From Pseudomonadota bacterium (GTDB lineage Bacteria > Pseudomonadota > Gammaproteobacteria > Steroidobacterales > Steroidobacteraceae), in NCBI GenBank assembly GCA_016713725.1, contig JADJOO010000001.1, forward strand, positions 251,059-315,058: a DNA stretch of 64,000 bases, written 5' to 3'. The notes under the pieces are model-generated. The model saw nothing but the letters and a program-made list of their open reading frames with translations. It did no database searches and was not told the DNA's origin. Position numbers and translations under genes: made by a program. Of the stretch, positions 9,324 through 17,766 are shown one piece after another; position 1 is the stretch's first letter; the number at the start of each line of letters is the position of its first letter.

Positions 9324-9734
9324 CTATTGGCGACGCTCGACGCAACGCCGGAAAGCCGGCAGGTGACGTTCCTGCGAAGCGTCCCGCAGGTTGCGAAATA
9401 CAGTCAGTATGTCCGATCGGTCGGTGCTGGCGAGCAGTCGCTCGTAGAGCGCCGCATTGGCGATCTCGGCCTCGACCGCCGCAGTGCAGGCCTCGCGCAG
9501 GTTCGGGTACTGCTCGACCCTGCCGGGCCACGGGTTCGACGGCGGGGCGACGCCATGCTGTTCGCACAGGCTCAGCAGCGCTGCGATGTGCCGTGCCTCG
9601 GCATCACGAATGTTGCTGAACGGGCGCACCATGCCGAAGTCGTGGACAACCTGGTCGTAAGTCGCCCACGCGTGATACTCGTCATCCAGCGCCTCATGCA
9701 GCGCCGCAACTTCGTTTTCGTTCAATGCTGTCAT
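9324..9734 (-). CDS. DUF2202 ferritin-like protein
   Basis: 136-residue helical protein of the DUF2202 ferritin-like family. It carries the Glu/His pattern of a di-iron four-helix bundle: EALDDEYHAWATYDQVV in helix 1, RDAEARHIAALLSLCEQH in helix 2, AAVEAEIANAALYERLL in helix 3 and RDASQERHLPAFRRCV in helix 4. Members are presumed to bind iron; no reaction is established. It lies between a NifX-like gene (33 bp gap) and encFtn (17 bp gap), so the operon probably handles iron. No signal peptide, so cytoplasmic. Confidence 0.85.
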   Translation of the reverse strand: MTALNENEVAALHEALDDEYHAWATYDQVVHDFGMVRPFSNIRDAEARHIAALLSLCEQHGVAPPSNPWPGRVEQYPNLREACTAAVEAEIANAALYERLLASTDRSDILTVFRNLRDASQERHLPAFRRCVERRQ

Positions 9735-9766
9735 GGTTCACCTGCCGGATTTAAATTGGGCGTCGG

Positions 9767-10171
9767 TCAACTGCAACCGCAGCCCCCGCAGCCCCCCTCA
9801 TGCTCATGCGCGAGGCCGTGGTCTTGGCCGTGGGCGTGCGAATGCGGTGCGGCGCGGGGCAGGGAGGCTGCAAGCCACATCAGCACGGCGCGTTCCGGAT
9901 CCCTCTCGGTCGTGACCACGGCTTCGATCCCCTTGCGAGCCAGACGCGCCTGCAGACCTTCGCCCATGCCGCCCGCTATCAGCAAGTCCACGCCGTCGAG
10001 CGGATGCGCGGCGTGCGGCGAGCTGTCATGAAGCGAAGCTTCCTTTGGCAGCTCAAGCAAAGAGCGGCCAGTGATCTGTCCGTCGTCCACATCGAACATC
10101 CAGAAGTTCCGGCAACGTCCGGCGTGTTCGGTAATGTCTCGGCGATTCTGGCTTGTAACGGCAATTTTCAA
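9767..10171 (-). CDS. NifX/NifB-domain metal-cluster-binding protein with His/Cys-rich tail
   Basis: 134 residues; the start is TTG at 10171, chosen because MKIAVTSQNRRDITEHAGRC is the standard beginning of the dinitrogenase iron-molybdenum cofactor-like family (NifX/MTH1175 fold). The body keeps the family pattern (RNFWMFDVDDG, LLIAGGMGEGLQARLARKGI). Its last 25 residues are an unusual metal-binding tail, HSHAHGQDHGLAHEHE followed by GGCGGCGCS. No nitrogenase genes are in the window, so a role in iron or Fe-S delivery, fitting the two ferritin-like genes downstream, is more likely than FeMo-co synthesis. That role is inference. Confidence 0.8.
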   Translation of the reverse strand: MKIAVTSQNRRDITEHAGRCRNFWMFDVDDGQITGRSLLELPKEASLHDSSPHAAHPLDGVDLLIAGGMGEGLQARLARKGIEAVVTTERDPERAVLMWLAASLPRAAPHSHAHGQDHGLAHEHEGGCGGCGCS

Positions 10172-10777
10172 AATACTGTCCTTCGGGCGATGAGTGCGTC
10201 TCTACCGCGACACGCGATGGCGGGATTTCGTTCTCGCTCCGAGAGATCGTCGACCGTCCCACTGTGACCGGGATTGCCGCCTCGGGGCAGTCTCGCGTGC
10301 GGTGCCGTAGGACCGCGGCGGCGACGTCGATCTCATCGGGTTTAATGCGCGAGTTCTTCAGGAAAGGCCCACCAGCGCGCTGCGAGCAGGCGAAACTTCA
10401 CGGTCAAAGTGATGGTGACGTGATGGAAAGCGCCCTACGGTATTCTGATGGTGGCGGGCATCCTTCTGCCATACAGTCTTTCCCTCATGCAGGTCCGCCG
10501 TGCGAACATAAATCGTGCTTTGCATCCCTTTTCCGATATAGCTGACGAGTGACCCGACTGCCACAGGGGCGTCACGCGTCTGACCTACGCATGCGAGATA
10601 TCAGCCAACCTAACGAATTCACACGCCGGTCACATGCGACAGCGTCTCCGTAAGTAAGTGATCGACGCGGCGAACAGGGCGGGCGACTAATCTGAGTTCG
10701 ATTCCATGACTCAATCGTGCTCCGGAGGCTGGCACTTTGAGCGCCTGCTTTTCGCGAGCCGACGGACCGCTCTGGGT
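10172..10777 (+). other. Gene-free stretch upstream of the insertion sequence
   Basis: About 600 bp between the NifX-like gene and the left end of the insertion sequence. It should contain the promoter of the leftward iron operon, but I could not fix one. No open frame resembles a known protein; the base composition is mixed. Confidence 0.4.
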
Positions 10778-12349
10778 CTATTTCGTTGAAAAACTCGTGA
10801 ACCTGCCTGCGTATTTTCGGTCTCATGTTGAGGCTGACATGGAGTACGCAGCGGCATGATGGGACAACACGGCGGCAACCAAGACCGACTGTTTTATTCC
10901 TTCAACCTCGACACGCACGTTCCAGCGGACCACCTGCTCCGCGGCATTGATCGGTTCCTCGATCTTGCCGATCTCTGCCAACACCTCGCGCCGTTCTACA
11001 GCCATACCGGCCGCCCTTCGATCGATCCGGAGCTGATGGTGCGGATGCTGCTGCTCGGCTACTGCTTCGGCATCCGCTCGGAACGGCGCCTGTGCGAAGA
11101 AGTGCACCTCAACCTGGCCTACCGCTGGTTCTGTCGCCTCGGTCTCGAGGATGCCGTGCCCGATCATTCGACGTTCTCGAAGAACCGGCACGGCCGGTTC
11201 CGCGACAGCGATGCGTTCCGCCAGCTCTTCGAGACCGTCGTTGAGCGCTGCATCACCGAAGGCTTGGTCGGTGGCGAAGGCTTCGCGATCGACGCGAGCA
11301 TCATTCGCGCGGACGCCAACCGGCGCCGCGGGGTTCCATCGACGGAGACGGTCGAGTGGCCGGCGCCGGAGCAGCGCTCGCGTGCAGTACGCGAGTATCT
11401 GGCCGCACTCGATGAGGCCGAGCCGATCGGCGCCACGCCGAAGTACCTCTCGATGACCGATCCGGCCGCCCGCTGGACCGCGGCCCCAGGTTGCCCAGCT
11501 TTTTACGCCTACTCGACCAACTACTTGGTGGACGTGAAGTTGGGCGTGATCGTCGATGTCGAGGCAACCGCCGCACACCGCACGGAGGAGACCGAGGCAA
11601 CGAAGACGATGATCGAACGCGTTGAGAAGCGCCACGATCTCAAACCACAGCGGCTGATCGGCGACACCGCCTACGGTACCGGACCGATGCTCGAGTGGAT
11701 GGTCGAAGACAAAGACATCGAGCCGCACGTGCCGGTGTGGGAAAAGTTCCGACGCACCGACGGCACCTTCACCGTGAGCGACTTCAAGTGGGACGAGCAG
11801 GCCAACGAGTACCGCTGCCCGCGGGGCGAACCGTTGCGCAGCGACTGGCGCAAGTTCAAGAACCCGCGCACCCACATCACGCATGCCGACACCATCGTCT
11901 ACCGTTCGACCCAACTGGCTTGTGGCAGCTGCCCCCTCAAGCCGCGCTGCTGTCCGAACACTCCGGCACGAGATATCGCACGGAGCCTGTACGAGAAGTC
12001 ACGCAACGTGGCCCGCAAGGTAGCCACGACTGCAGACTACAAGCAGTCTCGCAAAGATCGGAAGAAGGTCGAGGTGCTGTTCGCGCACCTCAAGCGCATC
12101 CTGAAGCTCGATCGGCTACGCCTGCGAGGACGGCGAGGTGCCCGCGATGAGTTCCTGTTGGCCGCCACGGCGCAGAACTTGCGACGAATGGCGAAGCGAT
12201 GGATGCAGATGACGATGATCGAGCCGATCGGGGCAACCTGAAGAGGCTCGCGGGCGCATCCGCGCCCGCTCGCCCGACGGATCAGGCGCTAGAATCGCGG
12301 TGAAGGGCCGGCGTCCGGCAACTTGGCAACGAGTTTTTCAACGAAATAG
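10778..12349 (+). mobile_element. IS1182-type insertion sequence with terminal inverted repeats
   Basis: The transposase gene is flanked by a perfect 21-bp terminal inverted repeat: left CTATTTCGTTGAAAAACTCGT at 10778-10798, right its complement at 12329-12349. Similarity continues imperfectly inwards. Total length is about 1,572 bp. I could not see a clear target-site duplication next to the ends (GGT on the left, GTC on the right), so the exact boundary may be off by a few bases or the duplication has decayed. It lies between the iron operon and DUF1993. Confidence 0.85.
10856..12241 (+). CDS. IS1182/IS5-group DDE transposase
   Basis: 461 residues, intact, from ATG 10856. It has the N-terminal DUF772 region (PSIDPELMVRMLLLGYCFG, RLCEEVHLNLAYRWFC) and a DDE catalytic core; the likely acidic residues lie in AIDASIIRAD, LIGDTAYGTG and KKVEVLFAHLK. 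A cysteine cluster (ACGSCPLKPRCCPN) before the final block is typical of IS1182 members. With both terminal repeats present and an undamaged gene, the element may still be mobile. Confidence 0.92.
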   Translation: MMGQHGGNQDRLFYSFNLDTHVPADHLLRGIDRFLDLADLCQHLAPFYSHTGRPSIDPELMVRMLLLGYCFGIRSERRLCEEVHLNLAYRWFCRLGLEDAVPDHSTFSKNRHGRFRDSDAFRQLFETVVERCITEGLVGGEGFAIDASIIRADANRRRGVPSTETVEWPAPEQRSRAVREYLAALDEAEPIGATPKYLSMTDPAARWTAAPGCPAFYAYSTNYLVDVKLGVIVDVEATAAHRTEETEATKTMIERVEKRHDLKPQRLIGDTAYGTGPMLEWMVEDKDIEPHVPVWEKFRRTDGTFTVSDFKWDEQANEYRCPRGEPLRSDWRKFKNPRTHITHADTIVYRSTQLACGSCPLKPRCCPNTPARDIARSLYEKSRNVARKVATTADYKQSRKDRKKVEVLFAHLKRILKLDRLRLRGRRGARDEFLLAATAQNLRRMAKRWMQMTMIEPIGAT

Positions 12350-12814
12350 GTCGAAATTCCCCGTTGATCGTCCGCTATCGGGGGCGGACCGCACGGGTGG
12401 AAATTCAAGATGGAAGGCGACGAATAACGCGAGTGCGAGTCGTCATGCGAAGATCGGAAAATCCTCGTGACAATTTCCGTTTGGTCCGACTCTGTATCGC
12501 GCTTTAGACACCCGTTTGATCGGTGACGCCATCTCCCAATCCTTAGTCTGCCTGCTGGCTTGTGTACTGAACTCCGTAAATCGGCTTCAGTGGGAGTGGA
12601 TCGGATGAGGGCGGCGCGGAATTACATGCGCCGCGCGATCTTTCCCGGCTCTGCGGGAAAGGGCGCGCATGCGCGTGATGTCGGGCGTCCGGTCCGGTTT
12701 GTCCTGTCGCGCGCGTGTCTGCCTTTCCAAGCGCGACAGGACATACCGTACCGGACGCCAGGACTCTAAAGCGCTCTAACGCGTCCTCTCCCGCAGGAAC
12801 GGGAGAGGTGCGGG
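12350..12814 (+). other. Gene-free stretch right of the insertion sequence
   Basis: About 460 bp without a recognisable gene. It holds the second copy of the dispersed hairpin repeat and, at about 12784-12808, a CTCTCCCGC...GGGAGAG hairpin just beyond the stop of the leftward DUF1993 gene, which may act as its terminator. Confidence 0.4.
12639..12768 (-). repeat. Dispersed hairpin repeat, copy 2
   Basis: Reverse-complement relative of the repeat at 8322-8450: TTTCCCGGCTCTGCGGGAAA hairpin, then GTCCGGT...TGTCCTGTCGCGC and CTGCCTTTCCAAGCGCGACA pairing with the flanking ACAGGACATACCGTACCGGAC. The two copies lie in inverted orientation about 4.3 kb apart and bracket the iron operon and the insertion sequence. 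Confidence 0.7.
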
Positions 12815-13321
12815 TCACAGTGCGCCGATGAAATCCTTCTTGCCGATGTTCACGCCGCAATGGCGCAGGATCGCGTACGTGGACGTGCAATGGAAATAAA
12901 CGTTCGGCGTCACGTACTCAAGCAGGTACTGCAGACCCGGGTAGCTGACATCGCCCGTCGGTCGTTTCAGCACGATGGTCTTGTCCTCAGTACCGTCGAT
13001 CTGTTCCGGCCTGAAGCTCTCGAGGTAGGCGATGCACTTTTCGACGCGCGCGACGAGCTCACCGAACGTCGCTTCCTTGTCCTCGTAGGTCGGGATCTCG
13101 GCACCGGCCAGGCGCGACACGCAGCCCTTGGCCATGTCTGTGGCGACCTGCACCTGCCGTGTGAGCGCGAACATGTCCGGCGTGAGCCGGTAGTTGAGCA
13201 GAACGGCCGGATCGATCTTGCGTTCCGCGGCGTGCGCCTCGGCCTTCTTCAGTATGGCGATCAGGTTGCGCAGGGCGCGGGCAAAGACTGGAACCGAGGC
13301 GCGGTACATCGAAAGCGGCAT
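12815..13321 (-). CDS. DUF1993 family protein
   Basis: 168 residues, intact, start ATG 13321 preceded by a GGAGGATACC ribosome-binding site. DUF1993 proteins are about 170-residue predicted DinB/YfiT-like four-helix proteins of unknown function. The family signatures are visible: RLTPDMFALTRQVQVATD, the AEIPTYEDKEATFGEL region and the C-terminal PNVYFHCTSTYAILRHCGV with the conserved histidines. No signal peptide. It sits 40 bp upstream of the YihY gene's stop on the same strand but is probably transcribed on its own. Confidence 0.88.
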   Translation of the reverse strand: MPLSMYRASVPVFARALRNLIAILKKAEAHAAERKIDPAVLLNYRLTPDMFALTRQVQVATDMAKGCVSRLAGAEIPTYEDKEATFGELVARVEKCIAYLESFRPEQIDGTEDKTIVLKRPTGDVSYPGLQYLLEYVTPNVYFHCTSTYAILRHCGVNIGKKDFIGAL

Positions 13322-13360
13322 TGGTATCCTCCGGGAAGAGGAGCGAGTCTAACCCACCAA

Positions 13361-14776
13361 TTAGCTGACACGGGGTGGCTCAGGGTCGCGCAACAGATCG
13401 AGTAGCGTCGTCTGCGACATGCTGGCACGCATCGCCTCGTCTGCAATCCTGGCAGCTGTCTCCGCGGGCGGCGGCGACTCTGGGTCGGGCCGGCGTGGAT
13501 CGGGCATCTCATGACGGATAGCGTCGAGAATTTCGGCGAGCGTGATGCTGCCGAGGTCGCGACCCGGGGCGACGGTATCGTCTTCTGCTGTCAACACCAG
13601 TCCGCGGCGTTCCAGCAACGACAGTTCGCCGTCAAGCACCGACGCCGGTACGTCCATGTGGTCCGCGAGATCCGACACCTTCCAGCGCGGCCTGCCCGCG
13701 ACGAAGCGCTCGCCAAGCAGGTACATTGCGCCCAGCGCGATGCGCTCGCGCAGCGCGCTGGTGGTCGGGATCTCGCCGTGACCGGTGCGCAGGTGCTCGG
13801 GGTGCTGCACGTAGAAGCTCAGCTGCCCGCCGAGCAGCATCATCAGCCAGCTCAGGTGCAGCCATATCATGAACAGCAGCAGGATCGCGAAGCCGGCATA
13901 GATCGCCGCCGCCTGCGTCGCGTACACGGCGATGCGCGTGAAGATCGCGCCGACGCCGACCCACGCAGCACCGCCGAACAGCGCGCCGATGAACGCCGCG
14001 CGCCAGTGCACGCGCGCGTTCGGCATGTAGCTGTACAGGAACCAGAACAGGCCGATGATCAGCAGGTATGGTGCATAGTGGCCGCGCAAACCCGACGTAC
14101 CGGTCAGCCCCGAGACCCGTGCCACCATGGCGCTGGCCTCGATGCGCGTCAGCAGCACCATCGCGGCAACCATCAGGACCGGCCCGACGAGCATGATGAC
14201 CATGTATTCGGTCACGCGCCGGGCGAGGCTGCGCGGCCGCTCGACGTGCCAGGTGAAGTTGAGCGCGCCTTCGATCTTTTCGATCATCACGATCACGGTG
14301 TAGACCAGGATCACGAAGCCGACCGTGCCGAGCACCGTCGTCTGCGCGTTCTCGACGAACTGCATGAACTTGACCGTGAGCTCGATGCCTTTCTCGCCGA
14401 GCGGCCGCAGGAACTCGGCGAGCACGGGCTCGAGCTCGCGGTGGTAGCCGAAGGCCTTGAGCACCGCGAACGAGACGGCGACGACAGGCACCAGCGCGAA
14501 CAGCGACGAATACACCAGGCCCATGGCGCGCAATCCCAGGTCGCCGCCGAACAGGTCGCGCAGCAGCGCGTAGGCGTAACGCAGCGGGGTCGCAACGAGC
14601 TGAATTGCGCGGTCGCCGGTCCGCTCAGGCCAGTCGAACAGCCAATGTTCGAAGCGGTGCTGCAGCGCGCGGAAGGGGGTGAAGGCGTCGGTCAAGGCGT
14701 ATCCAGTGACGATGGGCGACGAAAGCGTTGCATGGCTCGCCGCGGCAGGCAAGCTCAGACCGGTTCTCGGGCACAA
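13361..14776 (-). CDS. YihY/BrkB family integral membrane protein
   Basis: UPF0761/YihY family inner-membrane protein, 471 residues with the ATG at 14776. The true start may be up to 30 codons further in, since the first residues are not conserved. About six transmembrane segments are visible (for example LVYSSLFALVPVVAVSFAVL, TVGFVILVYTVIVMIEKI, IIGLFWFLYSYMPN, IYAGFAILLLFMIWLHLSWL). The long cytoplasmic C-terminus holds a winged-helix-like region (KVSDLADHMDVPASVLDGEL). The molecular function is not established; the old ribonuclease BN label is wrong for this family. Divergent from the BtuF-like gene. Confidence 0.88.
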   Translation of the reverse strand: MCPRTGLSLPAAASHATLSSPIVTGYALTDAFTPFRALQHRFEHWLFDWPERTGDRAIQLVATPLRYAYALLRDLFGGDLGLRAMGLVYSSLFALVPVVAVSFAVLKAFGYHRELEPVLAEFLRPLGEKGIELTVKFMQFVENAQTTVLGTVGFVILVYTVIVMIEKIEGALNFTWHVERPRSLARRVTEYMVIMLVGPVLMVAAMVLLTRIEASAMVARVSGLTGTSGLRGHYAPYLLIIGLFWFLYSYMPNARVHWRAAFIGALFGGAAWVGVGAIFTRIAVYATQAAAIYAGFAILLLFMIWLHLSWLMMLLGGQLSFYVQHPEHLRTGHGEIPTTSALRERIALGAMYLLGERFVAGRPRWKVSDLADHMDVPASVLDGELSLLERRGLVLTAEDDTVAPGRDLGSITLAEILDAIRHEMPDPRRPDPESPPPAETAARIADEAMRASMSQTTLLDLLRDPEPPRVS

Positions 14777-14827
14777 TGCCGCGTTCCGATCTGCCCCGAA
14801 CCCAGGACCGGCATTGCGAGGCTACCG

Positions 14828-15652
14828 TTGACCACGACGATCCGCCGCGGCGAAACACGTTACCCGGCCCGCATTGTCTGCCTGACCGAGGAGACGACCG
14901 AAGCGCTGTATCTCCTGGGCGAGGAAGACCGCATCGTCGGGATCTCCGGCTTCACGGTGCGCCCGCCGCGGGCGCGCAAGGAAAAGCCGAAGGTGTCCGC
15001 GTTCACCAGCGCGAAGATCGACAGGATCCTGGCGCTCGAACCCGACCTCGTGCTCGGCTTTTCGGACCTGCAGGCCGACATCGCCGCGCAACTCATCCGC
15101 CACGGCGTCGAGTTGCACGTGTTCAACCAGCGCAGCGTGGACGAGATCCTGCGCATGATCCGCATGCTGGGCGGCATGGTCGGTTGCGAAGCCAGGGCAA
15201 ACGCGCTCGCCGCCGAGCTGGAGGGCGGGTTGGATGTGCTGCGCGCGACGGCGTCCGCGTTTCCGCGCCGGCCGCGCGTGTACTTCGAGGAATGGGACGA
15301 GCCGCAGATCTCGGGCATCCGCTGGGTCTCGGAACTCGTCGGCATTGCGGGCGGTGACGACATCTTTCCGGAACTTGCGGCCTGCGGCCTCGGCAAGGAC
15401 CGCATCGTCGCCGACTCGCTCGAAGTCGTGCGGCGCGCGCCGGACATCATGTTCGGGTCGTGGTGCGGCAAGAAATTCTCGGCACGCAACGTCGCGGCGC
15501 GAACAGGCTGGCACGACGTGCCGGCCGTTCGTGATTGCGCACTGCACGAGGTGAAGTCGTCGATCATCCTGCAACCGGGTCCAGCCGCGCTCACTGACGG
15601 CGTGCGCGAACTGCACCGCGTGATTGCGGCGTGGGTCGCCAGCCGAGGTTGA
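14828..15652 (+). CDS. BtuF-like cobalamin/iron ABC-type binding protein without signal peptide
   Basis: 274 residues. The start TTG at 14828 is chosen because LTTTIRRGETRYPARIVCLT begins the conserved domain directly. The domain is the helical-backbone periplasmic-binding fold of BtuF/FhuD (TLTEETTEALYLLGEEDRIVG-like start, EPDLVLGFSDLQADIAAQL, FNQRSVDEIL, EEWDEPQISGIRWVSELVGI, PAALTDGVRELHRVI). No signal peptide or lipobox precedes it and no transporter genes are adjacent. It belongs to the group annotated as cobalamin-binding protein that may act outside a classical importer. The ligand is inferred only. Confidence 0.8.
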   Translation: MTTTIRRGETRYPARIVCLTEETTEALYLLGEEDRIVGISGFTVRPPRARKEKPKVSAFTSAKIDRILALEPDLVLGFSDLQADIAAQLIRHGVELHVFNQRSVDEILRMIRMLGGMVGCEARANALAAELEGGLDVLRATASAFPRRPRVYFEEWDEPQISGIRWVSELVGIAGGDDIFPELAACGLGKDRIVADSLEVVRRAPDIMFGSWCGKKFSARNVAARTGWHDVPAVRDCALHEVKSSIILQPGPAALTDGVRELHRVIAAWVASRG

Positions 15653-15846
15653 GTGCATGGAATTCGACGCGCCGAGCCGACCGGAGACCTTTCGGCGGGA
15701 CGCCGTAAACCCATCCACGGGGGCTCCGGCCGCGACGTCCATGTCGCGGACGGCCCGCCGAGGTCTCGATCAGGTCACCCCATCGAATTCCAGTTGGCCG
15801 TGCAGCGGCGCGAGCCACACGCGCCTGCTGCGCGGCCGGCTGCGCG

Positions 15847-16804
15847 CTACGCGGTCAGCCGCCGCAGCGCTTCGGCGTATTTCTCGCTGGTGTGCTGAAT
15901 CACGTGTGCCGGCAGCTGCGGGCCCGGGCGCCGTCTTGTTCCAGTCGAGCGTCTCGAGGTAATCGCGCACGAACTGCTTGTCGAACGACGGCGGGCTCGT
16001 GCCCGGCGCGTACGTGTCCATCGGCCAGAAGCGCGACGAATCGGGCGTCAGTGCCTCGTCGATGAGTGTCAGGCGGCTGCCGTTCTCCTCGTCGATGCCG
16101 AACTCGAACTTGGTGTCGGCGATGATGATGCCGCGCGCGAGCGCATGCGCCGCCGCGAACCTGTAGAGCGCGATCGCGGTGTCGCGCACCTGGGCCGCGC
16201 GATCCGCTCCGATCAACCTGGCGATCTCGTCGAAACCCACGTTTTCGTCGTGCTGTCCCTTCGGCGCCTTCGTTGACGGCGTGAAGATCGGCTCGGGCAG
16301 CGGGTCGGCCATGCGCAGGCCGGCGGGCAGCTTGATGCCGCAGACCTCACCGGTGCGCTGGTAGTCCTTCCAGCCGGAACCAATCAGGTAACCGCGCACG
16401 ACGGCCTCGACCGGCAACGCCTTCAGCTTGCGGACGACGATTGCACGGTCGGCAAGGCGAGCGCGGTCACCCGCATCCGGTACCACTTGCGCGAGGTCGG
16501 CGTGCGCGGGCGTGGCGAGGTGGTTCGGCACGATGTGGCCGGTGCGCGCGAACCAGAAATTGGAAATGCTCGTGAGCACGCGTCCCTTGCCCGGAATCGG
16601 ATCGGGCAGAACCACGTCGAACGCGCTCAGGCGGTCGGTGGTGACGATCAGCATGTGCCGGTCGTCGCCCGGGATCGCGTAGATGTCACGCACCTTGCCC
16701 TGGTGGATGCGCGTGAGGCCGCGCAGGTTCGACTCGTGCATCGGCGGGGAGCCGCTGGCTGTGGAGCTAGCGGAGGGATTCGTTTCAGGCGTGGGCGTGG
16801 ACAT
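15847..16804 (-). CDS. purC: PurC, SAICAR synthase (frameshifted near the end)
   Basis: Phosphoribosylaminoimidazole-succinocarboxamide synthase; joins CAIR and aspartate in purine synthesis. Start ATG 16804. Conserved blocks include HQGKVRDIYAI, TDRLSAFDVVL, VVRGYLIGSGWKDY, IADTKFEFGI and LIDEALTPDSSRFW. After LDWNKTAPGP one extra C in the GGGCCC run (15921-15926 on the plus strand) shifts the frame. Removing it restores QLPAHVIQHTSEKYAEALRR, ending at TAG 15847-15849, 318 residues, the length of the long PurC type. Divergent from djlA. With purE/purK, three purine genes lie in this window. Confidence 0.93.
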
Positions 16805-16915
16805 GATGGGGCCGCCGGTGCTGTTAATATGCCACGATCGTCGGCCGCAGGGACGCAAAGTCCTGACCGACTACCCATTGTAACGACTCCCGGGAAGGGG
16901 CACGCCCCCGCGCAC

Positions 16916-17758
16916 ATGCTCGAAGGTTGGCACGGCAAGATCCTCGGCGCGATCCTGGGCTACGTCATCGGCCGCGGGCTGCTGGGTGCCATCGTCGGGT
17001 TCGTGCTGGGGCACCAGTTCGACGCCGCCGGCAAGCGCAGCCGGGCCGGGTCTGCGTCCGGCAATGGCACTGCAGGCCCCGTCGAACTGCGCCGCGCGTT
17101 CTTCGAGGCCACGTTCCAGGTCATGGGCCACGTCGCCAAGAGCGACGGCCTCGTCACCGAGGAGGAGATTGACGCCGCGCGTGGGGCCATGCGGCGCTTC
17201 TCGCTGGCCGAAGCCGATCGGCTGCGCGCCATTGAATGCTTTACGGCCGGCAAGCAGGCCGACTTTCCGCTGGAGGCGACGCTCGAACGCCTGCGCGGGC
17301 TCGCGGGCAATCACCCCGACTTGTGCCGCCTGTTCGTCCAGATTCAGCTCGAGGCCTCGATCCAGGGCAATGGCCTCGGCGATCGCCCGCGCGCTGTCCT
17401 ACAGCGCATCTGTCGCTCGCTCGGCGTTTCGCAACTCGAATTTGCATCGCTCGAAGCCATGCTCCGCATGCACGCAGGCGAGTACGGTTACAGGCCGGGC
17501 GGTGGGTCGTCGCAGGGTCCGGGGTTCGGCACGCGCACCAATGCGCGGCTGGCCGACGCCTACGAGGTGCTGGGCGTCGCGACGGGTGCCGCGGACGCCG
17601 AGGTCACCAAGGCATTCCGCCGGCTCATGAGCCAGAATCACCCTGACAAGCTGGTCGCCCAGGGCCTGCCCGAATCGATGATCGCAGCGGCGCACGAGCG
17701 TACGCAGCAGATCCTGGAAGCGTACGAACTGGTGAAGACTCACCGCGGCATCAAGTGA
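16916..17758 (+). CDS. djlA: DjlA co-chaperone (TerB and DnaJ domains)
   Basis: 280 residues from ATG 16916. An N-terminal glycine-rich transmembrane helix (GKILGAILGYVIGRGLL, then GAIVGFVLGHQFD) anchors the protein, the TerB-like central domain follows (FFEATFQVMGHVAKSDGLVT), and a C-terminal J-domain carries the HPD motif (SQNHPDKL). This order is diagnostic of DjlA, a membrane co-chaperone of DnaK. The stop TGA overlaps a GTG of the next frame and rpe starts 8 bp later, so the two are probably co-transcribed. Confidence 0.93.
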   Translation: MLEGWHGKILGAILGYVIGRGLLGAIVGFVLGHQFDAAGKRSRAGSASGNGTAGPVELRRAFFEATFQVMGHVAKSDGLVTEEEIDAARGAMRRFSLAEADRLRAIECFTAGKQADFPLEATLERLRGLAGNHPDLCRLFVQIQLEASIQGNGLGDRPRAVLQRICRSLGVSQLEFASLEAMLRMHAGEYGYRPGGGSSQGPGFGTRTNARLADAYEVLGVATGAADAEVTKAFRRLMSQNHPDKLVAQGLPESMIAAAHERTQQILEAYELVKTHRGIK

Positions 17759-17766
17759 GGTTCGAC

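Noticed and set aside
9767..10171. Nitrogen-fixation gene nifX
   Set aside because: No other nif genes occur, and the NifX fold is common in unrelated metal-handling proteins.
13361..14776. Ribonuclease BN
   Set aside because: The name was mistakenly attached to the YihY membrane family; the protein has no nuclease motifs.
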